Shown here one piece after another: positions 11,330 to 22,490 of a stretch of 64,000 bases of DNA. The stretch covers positions 10,734,268 to 10,798,267 of the forward strand of contig OU342639.1 of assembly GCA_910589415.1 (NCBI GenBank). Reading direction: 5' to 3'. A program made the translations under genes and the position numbers. This stretch comes from Malachius bipustulatus. Lineage: Eukaryota > Arthropoda > Insecta > Coleoptera > Melyridae. Under the pieces are notes generated by a model. It was not told the DNA's origin. It worked only from the letters and a program-made list of their open reading frames with translations, and searched no databases. How positions within the stretch are numbered: position 1 is the first letter of the stretch; every line of letters starts with the position of its first letter.

Positions 11330-14180
11330 ATAGATACTTATGTAGATTGAAAAAATAAAACTTTAACTCTTTTTAAGATATAAAGTTTTAAGGTCAATTC
11401 TAGCTGAGCCGTGCATGAGCGAGATTTTTATTTTCTTTTACCACCTGCTAAGTATTATGTGAAAAAATACTTTCTACTCTAATACGATTAAAATCTTTAC
11501 CTATAACTACTGCAAAAAAAGAGTGTCGTTACTGTCGTTATTACCAGTACCACCTGGTTCTGATCTCTAATAACTCAATAATTACGGACCTCTCCTGACC
11601 AAAATAAATTGATAAAGATCGTATTAGAGCCAAGACGAGTCTTCCGGCCTGAATAGTATATTTCTTGAAAAAAAAGTAGGTATAAAGACTATTACTATTG
11701 AATAATAGACGTCTCGTCGAGTCGAGCCTCGTACAATCAGAAAGAAGTATTGCGATTGACTTTCCTTATTCATTCCGGCACATTCCTCTGATTCGGGTAA
11801 ATTCAATGATATGAGCAAAAGAAACGGACCAGCACTTTATCACAAGTAAGGACAAAGATGGTAACCTTGGTAACGTATGACTCGTTCTGATTGGCTACTA
11901 GAAAAGTGTCAATAGATACGCCCTGCTCCCGACCGACAGCATTTTACTTAAAAGGATAATCAGCCCCTGGATGGATGTTTTCCACTTCCCGGAAAATCAG
12001 TAAGCGTTGCTGGATTCGATGTCCTATTTCGTTATCATATAATAATCGTCAGTTATGTTATTATTTCATCATTTCGTAATTTTTTTTTTCATCAGATAAT
12101 ATATTATATTGGATTACCGATTTTATTACACCAATTAGTTTTGTACGTTCATTTGAGAGAAAGAGACATACACATCCCTTTCATGAATTTATCAGTTACC
12201 GCGGGCAGTCACGATACTGAGGTTGCATAATCGTGGGTGCACCACGTATAGAGGCGAGTTTTTAACCCCTCCCCAAACTTTACTATTTTTGATAATTTCT
12301 GAACAAATTCCTTACCCCAAAATATCTCTTTACCTATGTCACCTTTTTACTTGAGAAACACCTTTTTTCATGAGAGATAAATTAAAAAATTGCGTTTAAA
12401 CATTTTTGAAAACTGCGGTTTAAGACATTTTTTTTCATTTATAACGAAAACGGTAAGTTTATTTGATAAAAATTATCCAGTAATGTCAGCATCCCTAAAT
12501 CCACCCTTGAATTTTTAAGCAAATCTCTTATAGGTAATGTACCGAACCAATAAATGTAATGTAGGGATATCAAATTTTAACAAACTAAATATAATTTTCA
12601 AAGCCATACCATATGACAGCATATTTTTCTATTTTTTGGCGAATTGTTCAGCCAGACTCTTTCTTAATTCCACTTACTAACAGATCGATATCTTTCATTT
12701 TTGACAGAGAACGCGAAATTGGCAGGAGGAATAAAAAAGAAAACCATCAAAAACCAAACAAAAATAACAAAATTAACTATACCTTATTCTTCCTTAATAG
12801 ATGAGTGAGAATCCTTCAATTTTTGCTGAAAGAGAAGCAAGCTGAAAGAGAACACAGAATCGATTGGGGTAAGGAGAATGGAGAAGAAGGAACAAAGCCC
12901 CGGTCTGCCAAACAGACTTTTAGACCGAGGTTTTGATTGGTAAAAGTCAAAACCCCGGCCTGCCAAGGCCAATTTATAGAACCAAGATTTTAACTCGGAA
13001 AAGCGCCAAAATGAAGTTTCGAAGAATCCAGATTTTGCCGCCTTATGGGAATTGGAAATGAAGCATACGCACCTAAAAAAAAAAAAATTATTAAGCGTCA
13101 AAAACAGCAAAGGGTTAAATATAATATCTAACCATTTTTTTGAACTGCTTCTTCTTTAGGTTCTTCTTGATGTATTCTGGATCCACTAATTCGCCTGTCT
13201 GCCCATGATGAAGTGCTTAAACAGAAGAACGAATAATAAAGTTTGGAGTCGAGGCGACTTTTATCATAATCAAAAAGAATGGTTTTCCTTCTTTATTCCT
13301 TCGTTGCCACATTTACATAAAGACCTACTTATATAACGCAATCATAAATTATGACTATGGATATCATTACTTCGTCATTTTATTTCTTGGGCCAAAGTGG
13401 ATTAGCTTTTGCGTCAATTAAATGAGACTTTGTCCCTGTTTCATGACTCATTGTTCCTGAAGGCGAACTTTGCACCCCTCCCATATTTTCGCTTTAGTAT
13501 TTTTGAAAACTTATAAAAATCGAAATAAATATCTGTTTTTCGAAAATTTATACTACTTACTTATATTTAGATCATTATTGGCGAATTTCTGCGAACGGAG
13601 CTGATTAAGAACATAATTTACCAGACGATGAAACAGTTTTATTCGTATTGATCGTCTAGTATAAGGATTCGCCAGATTTTTCTCCAGAAAAGTTAATGGT
13701 CGCTTTTCCCTACGTGAGCGATATTGAATCGATTTGATGACTTTTCTGTGGTTGGAATTATTAATTTTCAATCGAAGATGCGGTCAAGTTCGTTAAGCTT
13801 GGCAAAAAACTTATACATAATCAAATAAAATTAAAAAACATATTACCATTTTCTTTCTTAAAATAAATACCTTGAAAAACAGTCACTTTTAATGATGACT
13901 ATAATAGTGTATATAAGTAGTGAAATTCCTTCGAGGATTTACGTCACGAGTCCGATATATACCAAGGGGCGCGCTTAAAAAATACATACTTCTTCAATTC
14001 ATATAAATTGGGCGTCGTCTTGGGTGACATGTGACAATTCGCCTGCTTGAGGGGCTTCGTGTGGATCGGTCGAAGTGCCTGCTGTCGATATTCATTTAGA
14101 GTATAGGAAATCTCCTTGAAGGAAAATACTGGCTGCTTGTTATTTAAAGGCATATATATAATTAAATTAAATGCCTTGTT
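11330..14180. other. AT-rich intergenic DNA, nothing recognised
   Basis: I see no conserved protein motif, tRNA or convincing inverted repeat. A short near-repeat CCCCGGTCTGCCA / CCCCGGCCTGCCA lies at about 12898 and 12954. The open frame at 12784-13110 (minus) is low complexity and lacks recognisable motifs. Confidence 0.4.
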
Positions 14181-14184
14181 ATAT

Positions 14185-14345
14185 AATGTAATATAGGCGA
14201 AATTTGTTTAAAAAAACACACACTGGCCAACACATCGCCGCATCTCGGGAAAGTGCATAATTATGATGCACGTAAGTCCCCTTTCTACTTGACTAACATC
14301 TTTAATTGTCGACTATAGACGAATAAAAAAAGATTACTCTAAATC
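14185..14345 (-). repeat. dispersed repeat R, diverged copy 1
   Basis: Shares GGCGAAATTT, CCAACACATCGCC, AAAGTGCA and a GTCCCCTTT block, in the same order, with copies at 23.03-23.29, 24.44-24.89 and 34.03-34.46 kb. The family is not recognised. Confidence 0.5.
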
Positions 14346-14776
14346 TTTTGAAACAATGCGTCATGGATTAATGCAATTTCTTTGGTGAAATATTTTCTTC
14401 TGTGTTTTGATTTTTTATTTTTGTTACACTTCCATTTGTATTTGTATTTGTACCAGTACGAATACAGTCGAGTGTGTTTTCTTTAGGCAATGAGCGTATA
14501 CTATTTCTGTAGATTTTGTTGTCACTAAGTATCTCGTGGAGGTTCAAATTTATTATTTATAGTCCTCGAAAAGTAGGTATCTCATTAGAAAGTTCTGTTA
14601 CACCGCTTGGAAAAACTAGAACTACGTGATTATTGTTTCGGTTCTTAAAAAAGTCCTCTCCAATTGATGGGTGTACTATAGCAATAAGAATATACATACA
14701 TACTTAGTTGATATAACACTGTATGTTATAACCTTTGTGTAATGATATCGATATTTTCACCGATTTATTGAGCGAA

Positions 14777-14864
14777 TGTACATATAGCAGTGAATCAAAT
14801 TCTGGAGTTGAATGATCTAGAAAACAGAGTGATATGAGAAGTAACAAAGAACTCAATGACGTTG
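14777..14864 (-). pseudogene. degenerate unit at the upstream edge of the hairpin array
   Basis: Keeps the array landmarks GAATGTAC, ATCTAGAAAACAG and CAATGACGTTG, but the two arms no longer pair over a long stem. It marks the edge of the array at 15.1-22.6 kb and is probably a dead unit. Confidence 0.4.
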
Positions 14865-15171
14865 ACAAAAAAATCACACAAATCTTCCATGGATGGTATA
14901 ATTTATATTGGTCTGCAGCACATACTTCTCTCTGAAAAGACAAAATGAAAATTGAAATATAGTTTTAAAATAAAAGTGTGAGAACAACCCTCATGCAGGG
15001 ATTTTTTAATTATTTGAAAATTCAGGTAGGTAGATAGCCCAACTTAGATTTACTGCATGACCGAAAGGCATGATACCAAAAATAAATGGAGATCATATAT
15101 AAGTACACTAATCTTCTGGTTTTCGTAAGCACATCAATTTTTGAGACGACTGGCTCATCTTCATTGTTGAA

Positions 15172-15260
15172 TGCACGACACAGAATCATTGGCCACCACC
15201 AATACCACCAATCTAGAAAACATGGCGGTATCGGGAGTCACCAAAGACTCTATGTCTTTG
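15172..15260 (-). ncRNA. hairpin 1, family B
   Basis: On the minus strand GAGTCTTTGGTGACTCCCGA pairs with GGTATTGGTGGTGGCCAATG and flanks, about 24 of 27 positions paired including several G.U. The loop contains CATGTTTTCTAGATT. Confidence 0.55.
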
Positions 15261-15352
15261 AAATATTGTCAAACAAATAACAAAAATCTTCTATGGAGGT
15301 TAATTTACAAGTTAGTTACCTTTGGAGCAAAACCACATCCTTCATTGTTGAA

Positions 15353-15441
15353 TACACGACACAGAATCATTTGTGACATCCGACACCACCAATCTAGAAA
15401 ACACAGCGGTATCGAAAGTCACAAAGGACTCTATGACGTTG
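15353..15441 (-). ncRNA. hairpin 2, family A
   Basis: On the minus strand TTTGTGACTTTCGATACC pairs with GGTGTCGGATGTCACAAA at 17 of 18 positions, with two G.U pairs. The stem continues into AGAGTC/GATTCT and a GCA-containing base. One of the best folds in the array. Confidence 0.6.
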
Positions 15442-15633
15442 AAATAATGTCAAAAAAATCACATAAATCCACCGTTGTCCTTCTTCGTCGTGGTTTGAAG
15501 AGACATATGTCCATTGATTAAGTGACGTAGAAAGGGGCTGGCTGGCCATCTATTTCTTGAGCTGATGGTAATTTCCAAATTATTTTTCTAAGTACGTCAA
15601 TTTTTAGGACGACTTCACATCTTCATTGTTGAA

Positions 15634-15722
15634 TGCACGACACAGAATCATTTGTGACATTCGACACCACCAATCTAGAAAACACAGCGGTATCGAAAGT
15701 CACAAAGGACTCTATGACGTTG
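15634..15722 (-). ncRNA. hairpin 3, family A
   Basis: As hairpin 2, but the 3' arm reads GGTGTCGAATGTCACAAA. This single change turns a U.G wobble into a U-A pair, so the fold is kept. Confidence 0.6.
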
Positions 15723-15914
15723 AAATAATGTCAAAAAAATCACATAAATCCACCGTTGTCCTTCTTCGTCGTGGTTTGAAGAGACATATGTCCATTGATT
15801 AAGTGACGTAGAAAGGGGCTGGCTGGCCATCTATTTCTTGAGCTGATGGTGATTCCCAAATTATTTTTCTAAGTACGTCAATTTTTAGGACGACTTCACA
15901 TCTTCATTGTTGAA

Positions 15915-16003
15915 TGCACGACACAGAATCATTTGTGACATCCGACACCACCAATCTAGAAAACACAGCGGTATCGAAAGTCACAAAGGACTGTATGACG
16001 TTG
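15915..16003 (-). ncRNA. hairpin 4, family A
   Basis: Same arms as hairpin 2. One change in the basal stem (CTGTATGACG instead of CTCTATGACG on the plus strand). The upstream 260 bp is a direct duplicate of the spacer before hairpin 3. Confidence 0.6.
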
Positions 16004-16013
16004 AAATAATGTC

Positions 16014-16055
16014 AAAATATTAATAATAATAATAATATTAATAATAATAATGTTC
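16014..16055. repeat. AAT microsatellite
   Basis: TTAATAATAATAATAATA-type run. Similar runs follow hairpins 7, 10, 15 and 21 (about 17537-17590, 19047-19100, 20350-20412 and 22034-22080), as part of the duplicated spacers. Confidence 0.9.
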
Positions 16056-16213
16056 ATTTCCAACAGGTGCGACCCAATTACAGGAAATAGATGAAAAACA
16101 AACAGAAATTACACCGTAAAATAAAGTGTACAGTATTATACCAATAATTACAGAAATGAAACCAAACACCCAACTAATAATATAGTAAGCTAAATACCAT
16201 CTTCAATGTTGAA

Positions 16214-16320
16214 TGCACGACACAGAATGCTTTGTAGGATCTTATACAACCGTAGGATCTTATACAACCAATCTCAAGAACACAGTGGTATAAGAAATTA
16301 CAAAGGACTCTATGACGTTG
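16214..16320 (-). ncRNA. hairpin 5, family D, with internal duplication
   Basis: Contains a local tandem duplication of GTAGGATCTTATACAACC, which adds 18 nt to one arm. Either copy can pair with the opposite arm (CTTTGTAATTTCTTATACC on the minus strand). Confidence 0.5.
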
Positions 16321-16449
16321 AAATGTTGTCAAAAAATCCCACAAACCTCCTATGAGCCGATGATGAGCTATTTCTTGAGCTGATGTAAATATCCAAACTG
16401 TATTATCCTTAGTACTTACGTCAACTTGTGAGACACCTTCATTGTTGAA

Positions 16450-16540
16450 TCCACGACATAGAGTCAAGGCACTTCGACTCTCACTATAGTCTGGAACACA
16501 TAGTGAAAATTGGACTGCCATTGACTCCAATGTCATATGG
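16450..16540 (-). ncRNA. hairpin 6, family E
   Basis: A different core: on the minus strand GGCAGTCCAATTTTCACTAT pairs with ATAGTGAGAGTCGAAGTGCC, with G.U pairs and a few mismatches, above a basal GACAT/ATGTC stem. Loop around GTGTTCCAGACT. Confidence 0.55.
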
Positions 16541-17420
16541 CTGCAATGTTTTCAAAAATCACACAAATCTTATATGGAGGGTAATTTATATTGGTTTGCA
16601 GCACATTATTCTCTCTGAAAAGACAAAATGAAAATTAAAATGTCAAAATACCATGATACCAAAAACAAATGGAAATCATAAGTACACTAACCTTCTGGTT
16701 TTCCTGACCTTTAGCTCGGCTCAAACAATTCTTGCCGACAGCCACCCGTATCTTGAAAATTGGAATCAGCTTCTTGATGTATTTTCTTTTACATTATGTT
16801 TTTTATTGGAACCAACAACTAAAAAAGAATATTCCTATGACAACCATTTTTTCACACTAACAAAACAGTCTGAATATTTGAATTAGAATGGAAAACTGAA
16901 ACTTTATTGACTCACCTTCAAGATTAAGCTTTAGGTAGGTAAGTCCCTACACATCACAACAAAGGTAATATAGGTACTAAGGTAACACATAAATTATTAA
17001 GTTCTTCTATACTAAACCTGAGAGTGCAGTGCACGCCGGCACGACATGTTTCTCTCTTCTCCTTCTCTTTCTCCTCTACTAATAGTTCATTTAAGGTAAA
17101 TCGGTCATGCGCAACATCGTTCGCTTTTGATGGAGTCTTGCATTACAGTAACCTGGTCTCACGCAAACTTGCTGCAAGCTTGCATCAGAGTTGCAGAATT
17201 CAGGCTCGCAAGTCAAGCTTGTATCAAACTTATGATGCATACTTGCAGGTCAACCTTGCATTTGCAAGCGAAAATCAAAGCTTGCGGCGAGCTTCCGTGC
17301 TCTCTGGGAAATAATTAAATGTCGTTGAAATATTATCAAACAAATGTTCTATGGAGGTAGTTCTATTTATCCGGTTTTTTGCAAAAGTACAAGGAGCAAA
17401 AGTACATCTTCATTGTTGAA

Positions 17421-17509
17421 TGCACGACACTGAATGCTTTGCAACTACACTTGTAACCAATATAGAAAACACGGTCATAAATGCAGTTACAAAGGACTCT
17501 ATGACGTTG
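17421..17509 (-). ncRNA. hairpin 7, family C
   Basis: On the minus strand CTTTGTAACTGCATTTATGA(CC) pairs with (GG)TTACAAGTGTAGTTGCAAAG at 21 of 22 positions, four of them G.U. Loop GTGTTTTCTATATT. This is the most microRNA-like fold in the array. Confidence 0.65.
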
Positions 17510-17742
17510 AAATGCTGACAAGAAAATCACATAAATCTAATTATAATAATAATAATAATAAAAATAAAAATAATAATACAAAATAATATTGTATATTTCC
17601 AATTAAAGGAAATAGATGAAAAACAAACAGAAATTATACCGTAAAATACAGCAAGTGTACAGTATCACAACAATAATTACAAAAATGAAACCAAATACCC
17701 ACCTTATAATATAGTAAGCTAAATATCATCTTAAATGTTGAA

Positions 17743-17832
17743 TGCACGACACAGAATCCTCTGTGACATCAGTATACAACCAATTTCAAGAACACAGCAG
17801 TATAAGATGTCACAAAGAACTCTATCACGTTG
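17743..17832 (-). ncRNA. hairpin 8, family D
   Basis: On the minus strand AGAGTTCTTTGTGACATC pairs fully (with G.U) with GATGTCACAGAGGATTCT; a small internal loop follows, then TATAC/GTATA. Confidence 0.6.
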
Positions 17833-17961
17833 AAGTATTGTCAAAAAATCCCACAAACCTCCTATGAGCCGATGATGAGCTATTTCTTAAGCTGATGTAA
17901 ATATCCAAACTGTATTATCCTTAGTACTTACATCAACTTGTGAGACACCTTCATTGTTGAA

Positions 17962-18053
17962 TGCACGACACAGAGTCTAGGCACTTCGACTCTCACTTAT
18001 AGTCTGGAACACATAGTGAAAATTGGACTGCCATTGACTCCAATGTCATATGG
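17962..18053 (-). ncRNA. hairpin 9, family E
   Basis: Near-identical to hairpin 6, with one extra T in the loop-proximal CACTTATAG on the plus strand and GTCTAGG for GTCAAGG. Confidence 0.55.
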
Positions 18054-18929
18054 CTGCAATGTTTTCAAAAATCACACAAATCTTATATGGAGGGTAATTT
18101 ATATTGGTCTGCAGCACATTATTCTCTCTGAAAAGACAAAATGAAAATTAAAATGTCAAAATACCATGATACCAAAAACAAATGGAAATCATAAGTACAC
18201 TAACCTTCTGGTTTTCCTGACCTTTAGCTCGGCTCAAACAATTCTTGCCGACAGCCACCCGTATCTTGAAAATTGGAATCAGCTTCTTGATGTATTTTCT
18301 TTTACATTATGTTTTTTATTGGAACCAAGAACTAAAAAAGAATATTCCTATGACCACCATTTTTTCACACTAACACAACAATCTGAATATTTGAATTAGA
18401 ATGGAAAACTGAAACTTTATTGACTCACCTTCAAGATTTAGCTTTAGGTAGGTAGGTCCCTACACATCACAACAAAGGTAGTAGGTACTAAGGTAACACA
18501 TAAATTATTAAGTTCTTCTATACTAAACCTGAGAGTGCAGTGCACGCCGGCACGACATGTTTCTCTCTTCTCCTTCTCTTTCTCCTCTACTAATAGTTCA
18601 TTTAAGGTAAATCGGTCATGCGCGACATCGTTCGCTTTTGATGGAGTCTTGCATTACAGTAACCTGGTCTCACGCAAACTTGCTGCAAGCTTGCATCAGA
18701 GTTGCAGAATTCAGGCTCGCAAGTCAAGCTTGTATCAAACTTGATGCATACTTGCAGGTCAACCTTGCATTTGCAAGCGAAAATCAAAGCTTGCGGCGAG
18801 CTTCCGTGCTCTCTGGGAAATAATTAAATGTCGTTGAAATATTATCAAACAAATGTTCTATGGAGGTAGTTCTATTTATCCGGTTTTTTGCAAAAGTACA
18901 AGGAGCAAAAGTACATCTTCATTGTTGAA

Positions 18930-19018
18930 TGCACGACACTGAATGCTTTGCAACTACACTTGTAACCAATATAGAAAACACGGTCATAAATGCAGTTACA
19001 AAGGACTCTATGACGTTG
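18930..19018 (-). ncRNA. hairpin 10, family C
   Basis: Identical core to hairpin 7; it is the second copy made by the 1.51-kb duplication. Confidence 0.65.
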
Positions 19019-19251
19019 AAATGCTGACAAGAAAATCACATAAATCTAATTATAATAATAATAATAATAAAAATAAAAATAATAATACAAAATAATATTG
19101 TATATTTCCAATTAAAGGAAATAGATGAAAAACAAACAGAAATTATACCGTAAAATACAGCAAGTGTACAGTATCACAACAATAATTACAAAAATGAAAC
19201 CAAATACCCACCTTATAATATAGTAAGCTAAATATCATCTTAAATGTTGAA

Positions 19252-19341
19252 TGCACGACACAGAATCCTCTGTGACATCAGTATACAACCAATTTCAAGA
19301 ACACAGCAGTATAAGATGTCACAAAGAACTCTATCACGTTG
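19252..19341 (-). ncRNA. hairpin 11, family D
   Basis: Identical core to hairpin 8 and also part of the 1.51-kb duplication. Confidence 0.6.
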
Positions 19342-19471
19342 AAGTATTGTCAAAAAATCCCACAAACCTCCTATGAGCCGATGATGAGCTATTTCTTGAG
19401 CTGATATAAATATTCAAACTGGTATTATCCTTAGTACTTACGTCAACTTGTGAGACACCTTCATTGTTGAA

Positions 19472-19562
19472 TGCACGACACAGAGTCTAGGCACTTCGAC
19501 TCTCACTATAGTCTGGAACACATAGTGAAAATTGAACTGCCATTGACTCCGATGTCATATGG
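19472..19562 (-). ncRNA. hairpin 12, family E
   Basis: As hairpin 6, with substitutions in one arm (ATTGAACTGCC and CTCCGATGTC on the plus strand). Confidence 0.55.
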
Positions 19563-19772
19563 CTGCAATGTTTTTAAAAATCACACAAATCTTCTATGGA
19601 GGGTAATTTATATTGGTCTGCAGCATATTTTTCTCTCTGAAAAGACAAAATGAAAATTAAAATGTCAAAATACCATGATACCAAAAACAAATGGAGATCA
19701 TAAGTATACTAACCTTCCGGTTTTCGTAAGTACATCAATTTTTGAGACGACTAGCTCATCTTCATTGTTGAA

Positions 19773-19861
19773 TGTACGACACAGAATCATTGGCCACCAC
19801 CGATACCACCAATCTAGAAAACATGGCGGTATCGGGAGTCACCAAAGACTCTATGACGTTG
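19773..19861 (-). ncRNA. hairpin 13, family B
   Basis: As hairpin 1, but the 3' arm reads GGTATCGGTGG, replacing a G.U with a G-C pair. The basal stem is of the ATGACGTTG type seen in family A. Confidence 0.55.
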
Positions 19862-20054
19862 AAATAATGTCAAAAAAATCACATAAATCCACCGTTGTCC
19901 TTCTTCGTCGTGGTTTGAAGAGACATATATCCATTGATTGAGTGATGTAGAAAGGGGCTGGCTGGCCAGATCTATTTCTTGAGCTGATGGTGATTTCCAA
20001 ATTATTTTCCTAAGTACGTCAATTTTTAAGACGCTTCACATCTTCATTGTTGAA

Positions 20055-20143
20055 TGCACGACACAGAATCATTTGTGACATCCGACACCACCAATATAGA
20101 AAACACAGCGGTTTCAGAAGTCACAAAGGACTCTATGACGTTG
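20055..20143 (-). ncRNA. hairpin 14, family A variant
   Basis: The 5' arm on the minus strand is TTTGTGACTTCTGAAACC, paired with GGTGTCGGATGTCACAAA at 16 of 18 positions. The mature-arm sequence therefore differs from hairpins 2-4 while the fold is kept. Confidence 0.55.
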
Positions 20144-20233
20144 AAATGTTGTCAAAAAATTACACAGATCTTCTATGGAGGTTAATTTACAAGTTAGTTA
20201 CCTTTGGAGCAAAAGCACATCTTCATTGTTGAA

Positions 20234-20322
20234 TGCACGACACAGAATGCTTTGCAACTACACGTGTAACCAATATAGAAAACACGGTCATAAATGCAGT
20301 TACAAAGGACTCTATGACGTTG
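20234..20322 (-). ncRNA. hairpin 15, family C
   Basis: As hairpin 7, with one change in the 3' arm (ACACGTG for ACAAGTG on the minus strand) that costs one pair. Confidence 0.6.
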
Positions 20323-20563
20323 AAATGCTGACAAGAAAATCACATAAATCTAATAATAATAATAATAATAAAAATAAAAATAAAAATAAAAATAATAATA
20401 ATAATAATATTGTTTATTTCCAATTAAAGGAAATAGATGAAAAACAAACAGAAATTAAACCGTAAAATACAGCAAGTGTACAGTATCACAACAGTAATTA
20501 CAAAAATGAAACCAAATACCCACCTTATAATATAGTAAGCTAAATATCATCTTAAATGTTGAA

Positions 20564-20647
20564 TGCACGACACAGAATACTCTATGACATCATTATACAA
20601 CCAATCTCAAGACAGTATAAGATGTCACAAATAACTCTTTCACGTTG
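20564..20647 (-). ncRNA. hairpin 16, family D, shortened loop
   Basis: As hairpin 8 but with a shorter loop (AATCTCAAGACAGTATAAG on the plus strand) and changes in the basal stem (ATAACTCTTTCACGTTG). Confidence 0.5.
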
Positions 20648-20776
20648 AAGTATTGTCAAAAAATCCCACAAACCTCCTATGAGCCGATGATGAGCTATTT
20701 CTTGAGCTGATATAAATATCCAAACTGTATTATCCTTAGTACTTACATCAACTTGTGAGACACCTTCATTGTTGAA

Positions 20777-20867
20777 TGCACGACACAGAGTCTAGGCACT
20801 TCAACTCTCACTATAGTCTGGAACACATAGTGAAAATTGGACTGCCATTGACTCCAATGTCATATGG
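20777..20867 (-). ncRNA. hairpin 17, family E
   Basis: As hairpin 9 with a single arm change (CACTTCAACTCTC on the plus strand). Confidence 0.55.
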
Positions 20868-21077
20868 CTGCAATGTTTTCAAAAATCACACAAATCTTCT
20901 ATGGAGGGTAATTTATATTGGTCTGCAGCACATTCTTCTCACTGAAAAGACAAAATGAAAATTAAAATGTTAAAATACCATGATACCAAAAACAAATGGA
21001 AATCATAAGTACACTAACCTTCCGGTTTTCGCAAGTACATCAATTTTTGAGACGACTAGCTCATCTTCATTGTTGAA

Positions 21078-21162
21078 TGCACGAGAATCGTTGGCAACCA
21101 CCGATACCACCAATCTAGAAAACATAGTGGTATCGGGAGTCACCCAAGACTCTATGTCTTTG
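21078..21162 (-). ncRNA. hairpin 18, family B variant, basal deletion
   Basis: On the minus strand GAGTCTTGGGTGACTCCCGA pairs with the arm ending GGTTGCCAACGATTC. Five bases of the conserved CGACACAGAAT flank are missing, which shortens the basal stem. Confidence 0.5.
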
Positions 21163-21354
21163 AAATAATGTCAAAAAAATCACATAAATACACCGGTGTC
21201 CTTTTTCGTCGTGGTTTGAAGAGACATATGTCTATTAATGAGGTGACGTAGACAGAGGCTGGCTGGCCATCTATTTCTTGAGCTGATTGTGATTTACAAA
21301 TTATTTTCCTTAGTACGTCAATTTTTAAGACGACTTCACATCTTCAATGTCGAC

Positions 21355-21443
21355 TGCACGACACAGAATGCTCTGGAGTTGCACTTATAACCAGTATAGA
21401 AAACACAGTGATAAATGCAGTTACAGAGGACTTTATGACGTTG
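21355..21443 (-). ncRNA. hairpin 19, family C variant with compensatory change
   Basis: Where hairpin 7 has CTTTG paired with CAAAG, this unit has CTCTG paired with CAGAG: both sides changed and pairing is kept. The middle of the stem has three mismatches, so processing could be weaker. Confidence 0.5.
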
Positions 21444-21652
21444 AAATGTTGTCAAAAAAATGACACAAATCTTCTATGGAGGGTAATTTATATTGGTCTG
21501 CAGCACATTCTTCTCTCTGAAAAGACAAAATGAAAATTAAAATGTCAAAATACCATGATACCAAAAACAAATGAAGATCATAAGTACACTAACCTTCCAG
21601 TTTTCGTAAGTACATCAATTTTTGAGACGACTGGCTTATCTTCATTGTTGAA

Positions 21653-21741
21653 TGCACGACACAGAATCGTTGGCAACCACCGATACCACCAATCTAGAAA
21701 ACATAGTGGTATCGGGAGTCACCCAAGACTCTATGTCTTTG
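21653..21741 (-). ncRNA. hairpin 20, family B variant
   Basis: Same arms as hairpin 18, but with the full basal flank. About 24 of 27 positions pair on the minus strand. Confidence 0.55.
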
Positions 21742-21931
21742 AAATAATGTCAAAAAATCACATAAATCCACCGTTGTCCTTCTTCGTCGTGGTTTGAAGA
21801 GACATATGTCTATTAATGAGGTGACGTAGACAGAGGCTGGCTGGCCATCTATTTCTTGAGCTGATGGTGATTCCAAATTATTTTCCTTAGTACGTCAATT
21901 TTTAAGACGAATTCACATCTTCATTGTTGAA

Positions 21932-22020
21932 TGCACGACACAGAATCATTTGTGACATCCGACACCACCAATATAGAAAACACAGCGGTTTCAGAAGTCA
22001 CAAAGGACTCTATGACGTTG
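21932..22020 (-). ncRNA. hairpin 21, family A variant
   Basis: Same arms as hairpin 14. Confidence 0.55.
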
Positions 22021-22190
22021 AAATAGTGTCAAAATATTAATAATAATATTAATAATAATAATATTATTCATTTCCAATAATAATGTTCATTTCCAACAGG
22101 TGCGAGCACCCAATTACAGGAAATAGACTAAAAACAAACAGAAATTATACCGTAAAATAAAGCAAGTTAAATATCATCTTCAATGTTGAA

Positions 22191-22290
22191 TATACGACTC
22201 TTATATACGAGTCTAGACACTTCGACTCTTACTATAGTATAGAATACATATAGTAAAAATATGAGTGTTCTTGACTCTGATGTCATATGG
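22191..22290 (-). ncRNA. hairpin 22, diverged family E
   Basis: Recognisable from GACACTTCGACTCTTACTAT and TGATGTCATATGG on the plus strand, but with many substitutions and an extra TATATACGAGTC near the base. Possibly decayed. Confidence 0.4.
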
Positions 22291-22490
22291 CTGCAATGTT
22301 TTGAAAAATCACACAAATCTACGGTTATCCTGCTTCGTCGTGGTTTGAAGAGACATATGTCCATTGATTAAGTGACGTAGACAGGGGCTGGCTGGCCATC
22401 TATTTCTTGAGCTGATGTAAATATCCAAATTTCTTTCTCTGGTACATGAAGTTTCAGTTTTTGAGAGGACTGCACGTCTTCAATGTTGAA

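Larger units (their letters stand above)
16440..19460. repeat. two tandem copies of a 1.51-kb block carrying E, C and D hairpins
   Basis: The blocks at about 16440-17950 and 17951-19460 are nearly identical, offset by 1510-1513 bp. Each holds an E hairpin, a ~1-kb spacer, a C hairpin and a D hairpin. The spacer includes a segment rich in CTTGCA/TTGCAAG motifs (17120-17300 and 18630-18815). The small frames in the two copies differ by indels and do not look like a gene. Confidence 0.8.

Noticed and set aside
14777..14864. A 24th working hairpin at the edge of the array
   Set aside because: Flanks match the unit but the two arms are not complementary; listed as a degenerate unit instead.
16653..18399. 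Paired 77-codon frames in the hairpin array as a duplicated small gene
   Set aside because: They are part of the 1.51-kb spacer duplication. The reading frame is not kept in the related spacers at 15.07, 19.68 and 20.98 kb.
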